This document shows, in pieces, positions 20,370-28,431 of a DNA stretch of 64,000 nt. The position numbers and the translations under genes were made by a program. Position 1 is the first letter of the stretch. The number at the start of each line of letters is the position of its first letter. Source of the stretch: Paenibacillus donghaensis (GTDB taxonomy: Bacteria; Bacillota; Bacilli; Paenibacillales; Paenibacillaceae); NCBI RefSeq assembly GCF_002192415.1, contig NZ_CP021780.1, positions 682,001 to 746,000 on the forward strand, given 5' to 3'. The notes under the pieces are model-generated. The model searched no databases and was not told where the DNA came from. It saw nothing but the letters and a program-made list of their open reading frames with translations.

Positions 20370-21764
20370 TTGGAACCGGAGTATTTAATTCGTGAGTCAT
20401 TAATAAGATATATGAGAATCAACAACATGAATCACTCTCAATTTCTGGAGCAATCAGGACTAAATTCGGGCACTCTTAGCCGTATCTTACAGGGAAGCAA
20501 ACCCATTTCTTTTCGACAGTTGGGTGCTATTACAGCTGGTATGGGGTTAGCAGAGGACTTCTTTTTTGATGCTTACGTGGCAGAATGTTTCGCATTTTCA
20601 GTTTCTATGCGGAGAATTCGTCCATTTATATATCACTGTGCGGCTTTGGGGCGCGTGGATTGTATCGAACAGATTGTCCGTAGACTGCTGGATGATCTCT
20701 CCTATTCTGCCGCTCTTTTTGACATTGCCGAAGAATTGTTTGCAAGCAGTCAGCAGCAGGCTGCAGCTTTGATCTATGTCCATGTGAGCGAAGCCGAGAA
20801 GTATCAGCATTCCGAACGGCTGGCAGTTTGTAAGTACCGATTATTTCGGATTGGGCTAAGTGAAGATATGGAAGAGAATGTACGTGCTGCAAACCTATTT
20901 GAATTATACGTGAATCGTCTTAATGAAGCTGACCAACTCGATGCTCTAAAGCAGTTAATGCATGTTTTCGGTATGGTTCATAAATGGGCGAAGGTCGACG
21001 AACTAGCTAAGGAAATGCATCGGGTCGCAACGATTCAGTATGATTTGCAATGTCTTTCTGAGCATACCGATGAAGGACAGAGACGGACGGAGCGCCCTTT
21101 GTATTATTACATTCTCTATGCTTACCTCGCACGTTCTACGGCTAGTGAAGAATGTGGGGATTACAAGCGCGCATTGGATTTTGTAGCGCTGTATTCCAAT
21201 GGAGAAAGCTGGGTCCAGGAGACAGGCGAGGAAGCCAGACGTATTATCGGACAATTTTCTGAATGGGCCATTGCAAATACTTATCTTTATCGCTTAATGT
21301 CCGGAGATGTGGAAGTGCTGGACGAATACGCTAATTACATTGCATCCCAAGAAGATGAGATTTTCGTTGCTGTACGTCATATGGTCCAAGCAGCAAATAG
21401 ATATGGATGTAATATCGACAGCATCCTGGAGCGTTTCTCAGCATACATACCTTATCAAGCGGACCAAACGGAGTATGGCGAATATAAACCAGAGATATTG
21501 AAAGAGGGATACGCTCAATTTCTAAGCGATCTTGCAGTGTATCACCTGAACCAGAATGAAGATTATGCAATGAAATATATTTTGGAAGGTTTAGAATTAT
21601 CGATTACAATGAATAGTAGTAAGATTATCATTACTTGTATGACTCTTTTTGAGCAATATAGGGATCGTGCTGATCTGGATGCCAAGAAGAAATTTAAAAA
21701 ACTATCGAATGAGGTGAATCGACTCAATGCGGAAAAAAGCGTTGTTCTTCTGGGTTCTCTGTAG
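20370..21764 (+). CDS. XRE-TPR regulator of the RRNPP group, AloR-like
   Basis: This 464-aa cytoplasmic regulator has an N-terminal XRE helix-turn-helix (about 7-65, with SQFLEQSGLNSGTLSRILQG). The remaining ~390 residues are helical TPR-like repeats (for example AALIYVHVSEAEKYQHSERL, DLAVYHLNQNEDYAMKYILE). This is the plan of RRNPP receptors (PlcR, NprR and the AloR family known from Paenibacillus), whose TPR domain binds a short secreted peptide re-imported by Opp. The TTG start at 20370 follows GGAGGTG; an in-frame TTG at 20352 lies on the ribosome site itself. A 33-aa peptide gene overlaps its 3' end by 38 nt, which strongly supports the assignment. Likely targets include the glycosidase genes on either side (inference). 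Confidence 0.85.
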   Translation: MEPEYLIRESLIRYMRINNMNHSQFLEQSGLNSGTLSRILQGSKPISFRQLGAITAGMGLAEDFFFDAYVAECFAFSVSMRRIRPFIYHCAALGRVDCIEQIVRRLLDDLSYSAALFDIAEELFASSQQQAAALIYVHVSEAEKYQHSERLAVCKYRLFRIGLSEDMEENVRAANLFELYVNRLNEADQLDALKQLMHVFGMVHKWAKVDELAKEMHRVATIQYDLQCLSEHTDEGQRRTERPLYYYILYAYLARSTASEECGDYKRALDFVALYSNGESWVQETGEEARRIIGQFSEWAIANTYLYRLMSGDVEVLDEYANYIASQEDEIFVAVRHMVQAANRYGCNIDSILERFSAYIPYQADQTEYGEYKPEILKEGYAQFLSDLAVYHLNQNEDYAMKYILEGLELSITMNSSKIIITCMTLFEQYRDRADLDAKKKFKKLSNEVNRLNAEKSVVLLGSL

Positions 21765-21828
21765 TGTTGTGATTGTGGTTTCTACACCAATGACATTTGT
21801 TTTAATGGGGCATGGGTGGGGGACTTAA
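21727..21828 (+). CDS. Signal-peptide-like pro-peptide (AloP-like), overlaps the regulator
   Basis: This 33-aa frame starts with MRKKALFFWV, has a hydrophobic core (LCSVVIVVSTP, FVLM) and ends in MGHGWGT. It lies +1 relative to the regulator, overlaps its last 38 nt and has its own ribosome site (GAGGTG, 10 nt before the ATG). Charged start, hydrophobic stretch and short polar tail are the marks of exported Phr/PapR/AloP pro-peptides. The mature signal would be the C-terminal five to seven residues, perhaps GHGWGT, whose xHGxGx shape fits what I recall of the Alo peptides. A shared terminator follows 19 bp after the stop. Function is inferred from context and shape. Confidence 0.75.
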   Translation: MRKKALFFWVLCSVVIVVSTPMTFVLMGHGWGT

Positions 21829-21847
21829 TCCATAATTAAATTAGAGG

Positions 21848-21879
21848 GGTGTTCCCGATTCTCGGGAGCGCCTTTTTTT
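21848..21879 (+). terminator. Terminator of the regulator-peptide unit
   Basis: GGTGTTCCCGA pairs with TCGGGAGCGCC (two wobble pairs) around a TTC loop, followed by seven T residues. Confidence 0.85.
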
Positions 21880-21920
21880 CATACCCTGGTTGCAAACTTA
21901 GATCGGGTGTAAGTCCAGGA

Positions 21921-22015
21921 TGAATAAGAATATAGTCCATTAAATTAAGCGTTTTGTCAATTGGCGGATGCCTTTGGCCGAGGTAAAGTATAGACAAGTA
22001 CAGGGGAGTGATGAT
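21921..22015 (+). repeat. 95-bp promoter repeat, copy B
   Basis: It is 92/95 identical to 14176-14270 and has only three substitutions. It carries the same leader and ribosome site. Here that site serves an 18-aa leader frame (22011-22067) instead of a long gene. Confidence 0.85.
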
Positions 22016-22067
22016 AATGGGCCGTGGAGTGGTCTATAATCTAGTTATAGGAGAGATAACCAAATGA
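22011..22067 (+). CDS. 18-aa leader ORF coupled to the glycosidase start
   Basis: It starts with ATG ATA ATG after the duplicated AGGGGAGTG ribosome site and encodes MIMGRGVVYNLVIGEITK. It ends in TGA overlapping the next ATG (ATGA). It is probably the relic of a start region copied with the promoter, and it may now couple translation to the glycosidase. Whether the peptide has a role is unknown. Confidence 0.45.
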   Translation: MIMGRGVVYNLVIGEITK

Positions 22068-23350
22068 ATGAGCTGATGAAGAGTTTACCCCGGAAATTAA
22101 CAATTACGATGTGGGATTTCTCCTGGTATACGATGACTTTGCCAGGCGAGCCATACAACGATTTGGCGGCGCGATTCAAAGAGGCGGTAGATCGGGGCTA
22201 TAATACGATTCGCATTTGTGCGATGCCATATATGTTGTTTACGGAGAGAGGAAAACGTTCCGGCCGATTGAAGTTCGGCAATCTCGGGGAGGTCGGTCAA
22301 CGTACACGCTGGTACAATTGCCGCGGTGGAGCGGAGCTTGACGGTCATGCCCATTTGCTCGAGCTGTTCAGACAGGCTAAGGCACATGGCTGCTATATCA
22401 TGCTGTCTTCTTGGGAATATCAGCAAAGTCCGAGCTTCCTGGCACATTCAGAATTAAGGGACGAGCTTGCCGCAATCTCTCCGGCGGAACGTTTCATGGC
22501 CATTGCCAGATCCATGGATCAGCTGATCCGCTTCCTTAAGAAGGAAGGTTACGCCAATCAAATTGTCTATACCGAGCTTCACAATGAGGTAGAATTCGGG
22601 CAGCTTACCGCTGTGGGCGTTGAACGGGGAATCAAAGAAACGGATACGCCAAAGCTTGTTGAAGCGATGCAGCCTTATATCGAGGAAGCGATCGAGTTTC
22701 TTCGTGAGCAGCATCCCGATATCCTGATGACGGCCAGCTATACGCTTAATGAAGCTTACCCGAAGGCTTATGTCGCCCGCAACATGCAGGTTGCGCATTA
22801 TCATCTCTATATAAAAGGCGTATTGAATGAACTTATGGATGCTGCAGGGCTAAATGATGAGGAAACGTCGTTCCCTAACCCCTTTGTTCAGTCTTTATTG
22901 AGAGAGGATGCCCCTCCATTTGATCAATGGACATTGCCGGAAGGACAGGAGTGGAGGATGGAGGGGAATCCGGTCGGGATGAAGCTCATTTACTTGCATG
23001 ATTGGGCTGATCCAGACAAATGGGACTTATATCTATATGACCGTTACGGCGCCCATAAACTAGCTATGCTGCAAAAGACAGATTTCCGGTTCGAGGAAAT
23101 TCATGATTGGGTACGTCATGCGGGAATTCCGATCGTCATCGGTGAGGGCTATGTCGGCTACACGCCGCTGCTTGCCGGATTCGAGGAAGGACCGGTCGGC
23201 AAATTTATCGCGGAATATGCGCTGCGAAAAGGGATGTCGCTAGGATTTTGGGGGATGACCTTATGCTCCAACTGCGCCCCGCATCATCCGTTTTGGAATG
23301 ATATTGCTTGGCAGGTTAAATGGAACCGGTTTATTCTGGATTCAGAGTAG
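22064..23350 (+). CDS. Cellulase-like clan A glycosidase
   Basis: This 428-aa protein has no signal peptide and a TIM-barrel pattern. Glu175 in TELHNEVEF fits the acid/base at the end of strand 4, and Glu361 in IVIGEGYVGY fits the nucleophile of strand 7. It belongs to the cellulase-like group with unassigned activity, not to a classical GH5. GGAGAG lies 8 nt before the ATG. The copied promoter ties it to the DUF5107/GH35 operon, which suggests work on the same polysaccharide. A large terminator ends the unit. Confidence 0.75.
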   Translation: MNELMKSLPRKLTITMWDFSWYTMTLPGEPYNDLAARFKEAVDRGYNTIRICAMPYMLFTERGKRSGRLKFGNLGEVGQRTRWYNCRGGAELDGHAHLLELFRQAKAHGCYIMLSSWEYQQSPSFLAHSELRDELAAISPAERFMAIARSMDQLIRFLKKEGYANQIVYTELHNEVEFGQLTAVGVERGIKETDTPKLVEAMQPYIEEAIEFLREQHPDILMTASYTLNEAYPKAYVARNMQVAHYHLYIKGVLNELMDAAGLNDEETSFPNPFVQSLLREDAPPFDQWTLPEGQEWRMEGNPVGMKLIYLHDWADPDKWDLYLYDRYGAHKLAMLQKTDFRFEEIHDWVRHAGIPIVIGEGYVGYTPLLAGFEEGPVGKFIAEYALRKGMSLGFWGMTLCSNCAPHHPFWNDIAWQVKWNRFILDSE

Positions 23351-23379
23351 CCGGGATCAGCCGCAGCTTCCTCCATACA

Positions 23380-23428
23380 AACAACCGGTCTGCCGGAGCA
23401 GCGAACCTGCTCGGCAGACCGGTTGTTT
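23380..23428. terminator. Bidirectional terminator
   Basis: AACAACCGGTCTGCCG... pairs with ...CGGCAGACCGGTTGTT over about 20 bp with one bulge. It lies between the convergent glycosidase and LacI genes and has T residues on both sides. Confidence 0.85.
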
Positions 23429-23455
23429 CTTTATTACAGTGCCTATGGCTTGGGG

Positions 23456-24496
23456 CTATAGGATGTTCGGTGTAGAGTCCCTAAATATGGGTTTGGTATA
23501 GATATGACAGACCTGATGAGGCTGTTCGGGGCGGCTGATCCGTGACAGCAGCATTTCGGCGGCGGTGACACCCATTTCGTTACTATAGATATGAACGGTG
23601 GTCAGATGAGGTTCGATGATCTTTGATTCTGGACCGTTATCAAAACCGCAGACAACAATATCCCCGGGAATGGAATGGTTCTGATTCTTCAGTGCTTTCA
23701 TAAAGTTGACGGCGATGTAATCGTTGGCACAGACCAAAGCCGATGGAAGCTTAGGTATATCCTTAAGCCTTTCATCCGCCCAACTTGGGCTGGAGAAAAA
23801 GTACTGATCCTCATCCAGAACACACTGTGAAAGATTCAGCTGTATGCCGGACTCCGTTAAAGCGCGATTGAACCCCACCCATCTTTCATTAAAGCTCCGG
23901 CAATGATTAAAGTCCCCGACAAACCCCAGTGTTGTGTAACCGCCATCAATTAACTTCTTAGTAAGCAGATAGGTACTGTGTTCGTTCTCCATCAACAGCA
24001 CATCCGCTTGAAATTCAGGGTAACAGACATGCGCAGAACAATCGATGAAGATGGTTGGGATATCAAGGCTCGTAATCAGCTTGCTGTATTCCAGATTGAA
24101 TAGCTCAATACAGATGATTCCGTCCACATTGGACACATCAAAATTATTGGGAAGGGATAGGGATTGCTGATCGATGTCCCGGATGATGTGAATGGATAAA
24201 TTATATCCTTCGGCGCTGATGCGTTTTTCCAAACCGCTGATCAAGGTCGATCCAAAATGGGAAGTGTTTGGCAAGTTCTCTGTTAATAAAGCGATGTTTA
24301 TGGAACTCTTGGACATCTTGCTATCGTCCTCCATAAAGGAAAATTGCTTGTATTTCATCTCTATGGCTTTTTTAATGACTTTATTTCTGGTTTCATCGGG
24401 AATGCCTTTTGTTCCGTTCAAGGCTTTGGAGGCCGTGTTTCTGGAGATTCCTAAAGCATCAGCGATGTCTTGTATGGTTACTCTATCTCTAGCCAT
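23456..24496 (-). CDS. LacI-family transcriptional repressor
   Basis: This 346-aa regulator has the N-terminal LacI helix-turn-helix (VTIQDIADALGISRNTASKA, about residues 6-25), a hinge and a periplasmic-binding-protein-like sugar sensor domain. The ATG at 24496 is the usual family start; a GTG 15 bp earlier sits on the ribosome site. It diverges from the importer/GH32/fructokinase operon and most likely represses it in the absence of sucrose or fructo-oligosaccharide. The palindrome before the operon promoter is a candidate operator. Confidence 0.88.
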   Translation of the reverse strand: MARDRVTIQDIADALGISRNTASKALNGTKGIPDETRNKVIKKAIEMKYKQFSFMEDDSKMSKSSINIALLTENLPNTSHFGSTLISGLEKRISAEGYNLSIHIIRDIDQQSLSLPNNFDVSNVDGIICIELFNLEYSKLITSLDIPTIFIDCSAHVCYPEFQADVLLMENEHSTYLLTKKLIDGGYTTLGFVGDFNHCRSFNERWVGFNRALTESGIQLNLSQCVLDEDQYFFSSPSWADERLKDIPKLPSALVCANDYIAVNFMKALKNQNHSIPGDIVVCGFDNGPESKIIEPHLTTVHIYSNEMGVTAAEMLLSRISRPEQPHQVCHIYTKPIFRDSTPNIL

Positions 24497-24777
24497 GTAT
24501 TGTACAATCACCTCTATATCATGTTCTTCTCATTGTCTAACTTCCTTAAATGTATAATAGTTTTCCAAAAATAGCAATATAAAATTTACAAATGCACAAA
24601 TTAGTTTACATTATTTATTAATTGTGTGTGCATAATCAATATGTTTATTACTACTCAATGTGAAAATGTTAAGATGAAAATTGCATTTTTCTACTTATTC
24701 AGACTAATATTTTGTTATTTTATAAAGGATGTAGAGTTTTTGGTGTAATTCGATTGTCAAATGAACAAAATTAATTT

Positions 24778-24817
24778 TACATAATGTATTGACGCGTGGT
24801 TAAGACTTTGATAAATT
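24778..24817 (+). promoter_or_regulatory. Promoter of the fructan-type operon with a palindrome at the -35
   Basis: TTGACG (24789-24794), a 17-bp spacer and TAAATT (24812-24817). TACATAATGTA (24778-24788), a perfect palindrome, directly abuts the -35 and is the best LacI operator candidate. The remaining gap (24512-24777) is AT-rich and holds no gene. Confidence 0.6.
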
Positions 24818-24874
24818 GTAAAGGCAGTAGGCGGTATCACAAATTTAACTTGTAAAAGAATGGAGGCAAAGGCA

Positions 24875-25828
24875 TTGCAAAACTCAATAGAAGCGGATGC
24901 CAGAAATACAGTGCCCAGATCTTCAGGCTCCTTTTTAAATTTTATGAAGAAACATTATTTTCTTTATTTAATGCTCGCGCCGGCGTTGATCCTGACCCTT
25001 ATTTTCAAATACGGTCCTATGTATGGCGCAATCATCGCCTTTAAAGATTTCAGCCCAATCAAAGGAATCATGGGGAGCGAATGGGTAGGTTTTTATAATT
25101 TCGAGAAATTCCTTTCTTCCCCCAATTTTGAAGTTATATTTATGAATACGCTTAAATTAAGTTTTTTCGGGTTGATTCTGAGCTTTCCCGTTCCCATCCT
25201 GCTGGCTTTGATGCTGAATCAGGTCCGCAGGTCTGCAGTCAAGAAGAATATACAACTGTTTCTGTATGCGCCTAACTTCATATCCGTTGTCGTTGTGGTG
25301 GGGATGTTGTTTATTTTCTTGTCCCCGACAGGGCCAATCAACCAGATCCTTACCTGGGCTACAGGTGAACCTGTTACATTCATGTCCCGTCCGGAGTATT
25401 TCCGCTGGATCTACATTCTTTCGGATATCTGGACGAGTGCAGGCTGGGCCTCAATTATCTATGTGGCGGCTCTTGCCAACGTTGACCCTGAGTTACATAA
25501 TGCAGCCAATCTGGATGGTGCCAATCTTCTGCAAAGAATACGGCATATTGATCTTCCAACCATTCGTCCGATTATGGCCATAGTGTTTATTCTAGCAGCA
25601 GGCGGCATTATGTCGATTGGATTTGAAAAGGCTTATCTCATGCAAACGGCAACCAACCTGCCGACTTCCGAGATCATTCCGACTTATGTTTACAAAATAG
25701 GCTTGCAGTCAGGCGACTACGCATACTCTGCCGCGGTGGGTTTGTTCAACTCTCTCATCAACGTTGTTTTGCTCCTTACGGTTAACTTCATTGTGAAGAA
25801 ACTGAATGAGGGCGATGGTCTTTACTAA
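24875..25828 (+). CDS. Carbohydrate ABC transporter permease (LplB/YteP type)
   Basis: This 317-aa membrane permease has YGPMYGAIIAFKDFSPIKGI after the first span and the EAA loop ELHNAANLDGANLLQRIRHI. The start is TTG at 24875 because GGAGG lies exactly 8 nt upstream; the in-frame ATG at 24860 overlaps that ribosome site and has none of its own. First gene of the operon, paralogous to the permease at 8589. Confidence 0.9.
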   Translation: MQNSIEADARNTVPRSSGSFLNFMKKHYFLYLMLAPALILTLIFKYGPMYGAIIAFKDFSPIKGIMGSEWVGFYNFEKFLSSPNFEVIFMNTLKLSFFGLILSFPVPILLALMLNQVRRSAVKKNIQLFLYAPNFISVVVVVGMLFIFLSPTGPINQILTWATGEPVTFMSRPEYFRWIYILSDIWTSAGWASIIYVAALANVDPELHNAANLDGANLLQRIRHIDLPTIRPIMAIVFILAAGGIMSIGFEKAYLMQTATNLPTSEIIPTYVYKIGLQSGDYAYSAAVGLFNSLINVVLLLTVNFIVKKLNEGDGLY

Positions 25829-25845
25829 GAAAGGAGTAACCATTC

Positions 25846-26727
25846 ATGTTCATTAAACATTCCAGGCTGGATCGCTTTATTCTTGCGCTGAATGCCGCCT
25901 TCTTGACTCTCGCCGTAATGGTGGTGGTTCTTCCGCTTATTTATGTGGTGATTGCCTCCTTCATGGATCCGTCCGTACTGCTCAGCCATGGATTATCATT
26001 CAAGATTTCGGACTGGTCATTAGAAGGCTACAAAATGATCCTTACCAATCCAGCTATGATTCGCGGTTTTGGAAACGCTGTTTTTTACTCCGTGGCATTT
26101 GCCATACTTACCGTTCTGGTCTCTATCTGCGCAGGTTATGCCCTGTCGGATGACAGGCTGAAGGGAAAAGGAATTTTTATGACATTGTTCATTATCACTA
26201 TGTTTTTTGGAGGGGGACTTGTTCCAACTTACCTGCTGGTCAAAAATCTGGGCCTGCTTGACACGGTCTGGGCCGTGATCATTCCTGGAGCAGTCAACGT
26301 ATGGAACATTATCTTATCCAGAACCTTTTTCAAGGGAGTGCCCAATGAATTGAGGGAGGCAGCCAATGTGGATGGGGCATCGGAGATGAGGATTTTCCTC
26401 GGCATTGTATTGCCGCTCTCGAAACCCATTATCTTCGTACTTGCCCTTTATGCCTTTGTTGGCCAGTGGAATTCCTACTTTGATGCCATGATTTATCTGG
26501 ATAATCCAAACCTTCATCCGCTGCAGCTCGTTCTGCGCTCCATCCTGATTCAGAACCAGGTAGATCCAGGCATGATCAGTGATCAGCTGGCCATGGCGGA
26601 AATGAAACGATTGTCCGAAATCATCAAATATGCTGCAATTGTTGTCTCCAGTTTGCCGCTCATCATGATGTATCCTTTCTTCCAGAAGTACTTTGAAAAA
26701 GGTGTCATGCTCGGTTCCCTGAAATAG
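25846..26727 (+). CDS. Carbohydrate ABC transporter permease (YtcP type)
   Basis: This 293-aa partner permease has LPLIYVVIASFMDPS in the first span region, the EAA loop ELREAANVDGASEMRIFLGI and the C-terminal YPFFQKYFEKGVMLGSLK. AAAGGAG precedes the ATG, and it follows the first permease by 17 bp. It is paralogous to the permease at 7695. Confidence 0.9.
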   Translation: MFIKHSRLDRFILALNAAFLTLAVMVVVLPLIYVVIASFMDPSVLLSHGLSFKISDWSLEGYKMILTNPAMIRGFGNAVFYSVAFAILTVLVSICAGYALSDDRLKGKGIFMTLFIITMFFGGGLVPTYLLVKNLGLLDTVWAVIIPGAVNVWNIILSRTFFKGVPNELREAANVDGASEMRIFLGIVLPLSKPIIFVLALYAFVGQWNSYFDAMIYLDNPNLHPLQLVLRSILIQNQVDPGMISDQLAMAEMKRLSEIIKYAAIVVSSLPLIMMYPFFQKYFEKGVMLGSLK

Positions 26728-26785
26728 GGAATGGACTGCACGTATATACAGATTTACACTCATCCTATTTAGGAGGTCATTTTCT

Positions 26786-28399
26786 ATGAAAAAACTGACA
26801 AAGTCCAAAGTTCTAACAAAAACAGCTTCTGCGTCTGTACTTGCTTCTCTCCTGTTCCTTAGTGCATGCAGCGGTGGTGGGGGAGGAAGTGCGGCTAGTA
26901 AAGAACAGGACCCAAACGGCAAAGTAACCCTGAACTTTATTACGCAGAGCTCCCCGCTGGCACCGTCCGATCCGAATGAAAAGCTGATCAATAAACGTCT
27001 CGAAGAAAAAACAAATGTTCATATTAACTGGAAAAACTTCACCAAAGATGTATTTGTGGAAAAAAGAAACCTGGCAGTGGCCAGCGGTGATCTTCCCGAT
27101 GCTATTTTTAATGCGGACTATGGCGACTACGAGCTGCTCAAACTCGCTAAAGACGGTACCATCATTCCGCTGAACGACCTGATCGAGAAGAATATGCCCA
27201 ACTTTAAAAAGGTGCTGGAAGAAGCTCCTGAATACAAAAGCATGATTACAGCGCCGGATGGAAATATTTATTCATTCCCATGGATTGAAGAGCTTGGCAA
27301 CGGAAAAGAAAGAATCCAGGCTGTAGACAGCATGCCTTGGATTAACGTGGAATGGCTGAAGAAGCTGGGGCTTGATATGCCGACAACGACGGAAGAGCTT
27401 AAAAAAGTGTTGATCGCGTTCAAAACGCAGGATCCGAATGGCAATGGCGAGGCAGACGAAATTCCGCTGTCCTTTATTAACAAGCCGGGAGCCGAAGATA
27501 TTGCCTTCCTCTTTGCTTCCTTCGGACTGGGGGAGAATCCTGACCATGCGGTCGTGAGCGATGATGGCAAAGTGATATTTACAGCGGCGGAAGAAGGCTA
27601 TAAGGATGCTGTTTCATTTATCCATGAGCTGTATAAAGAAGGACTTATTGATATTGAGGCTTACACGCAGGACTGGAGTACGTACCTGGCTAAGGGGAAG
27701 GAGCAACGATACGGACTATACTTCTCCTGGGATAAAGCGAACATCTCTGGAGCAAGCGATACCTATGATGTGATGCCTCCACTCGCTGGCCCGGATGGTG
27801 AAGTTAACGTAACGAGAACCAATGGGCTTGGCCTTGGCCGCGGTAAAATGGTCGTTACGAGCTCTAATAAAAACCTGGAAACAACTGCGAAATGGGTGGA
27901 TCAGCTGTATGATCCGATCCAATCTGTACAGAACAACTGGGGAACTTACGGGGACGATACACAGCAGAACATCTTCGAATTAGATGAAGCCAAAGGTATG
28001 CTGAAGCATCTGCCGCTCGAAGGTGCCGCTCCCGTTGAACTTCGCGAGAAAACAAGCATCGCTGGGCCGCTGGCCATTCTCGATTCCTACTATGGCAAAT
28101 ATACGACCATGCCGGATGATGCCAAAGGCAGAATGGATATTATCAAGAACATCATGGCACCGAAGATGAAAGCAGAGAATGTAATGCCAAGCGTGTTTAA
28201 TTCGATTGAAGAGCTGGACCGCCTGACGACGATTGAAACAGACTTATTTGCTTACGTCCTCAGAATGCGTACTGAATGGTACCAGAACGGCAAAGTGGAT
28301 GCGCAGTGGGATGAATATCTGAAAGAAATGGACCGTCTTGGCTTGCAAGAATGGTTAGTGATTAAACAGGGTGGTTATGACAGAGCAACACAAAAATAA
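26786..28399 (+). CDS. Extracellular solute-binding lipoprotein (LipO/YtcQ type)
   Basis: This 537-aa lipoprotein has lipobox LSAC (Cys28) followed by a glycine-rich tether. Its length and fold features (WMNVEWL-like INVEWLKKLGLDMPTTTEEL) match the family of the 9621 gene. AGGAGG precedes the ATG. With the GH32 and fructokinase genes downstream, sucrose or fructo-oligosaccharide is the likely ligand. Confidence 0.9.
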   Translation: MKKLTKSKVLTKTASASVLASLLFLSACSGGGGGSAASKEQDPNGKVTLNFITQSSPLAPSDPNEKLINKRLEEKTNVHINWKNFTKDVFVEKRNLAVASGDLPDAIFNADYGDYELLKLAKDGTIIPLNDLIEKNMPNFKKVLEEAPEYKSMITAPDGNIYSFPWIEELGNGKERIQAVDSMPWINVEWLKKLGLDMPTTTEELKKVLIAFKTQDPNGNGEADEIPLSFINKPGAEDIAFLFASFGLGENPDHAVVSDDGKVIFTAAEEGYKDAVSFIHELYKEGLIDIEAYTQDWSTYLAKGKEQRYGLYFSWDKANISGASDTYDVMPPLAGPDGEVNVTRTNGLGLGRGKMVVTSSNKNLETTAKWVDQLYDPIQSVQNNWGTYGDDTQQNIFELDEAKGMLKHLPLEGAAPVELREKTSIAGPLAILDSYYGKYTTMPDDAKGRMDIIKNIMAPKMKAENVMPSVFNSIEELDRLTTIETDLFAYVLRMRTEWYQNGKVDAQWDEYLKEMDRLGLQEWLVIKQGGYDRATQK

Positions 28400-28431
28400 A
28401 CAATAAACGGTGGAGTAAGGGAGAGAACATC

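Noticed and set aside
26314..26991. 225-aa minus-strand frame across the permease and lipoprotein genes
   Set aside because: Antisense to two clear genes and with biased composition; a shadow.
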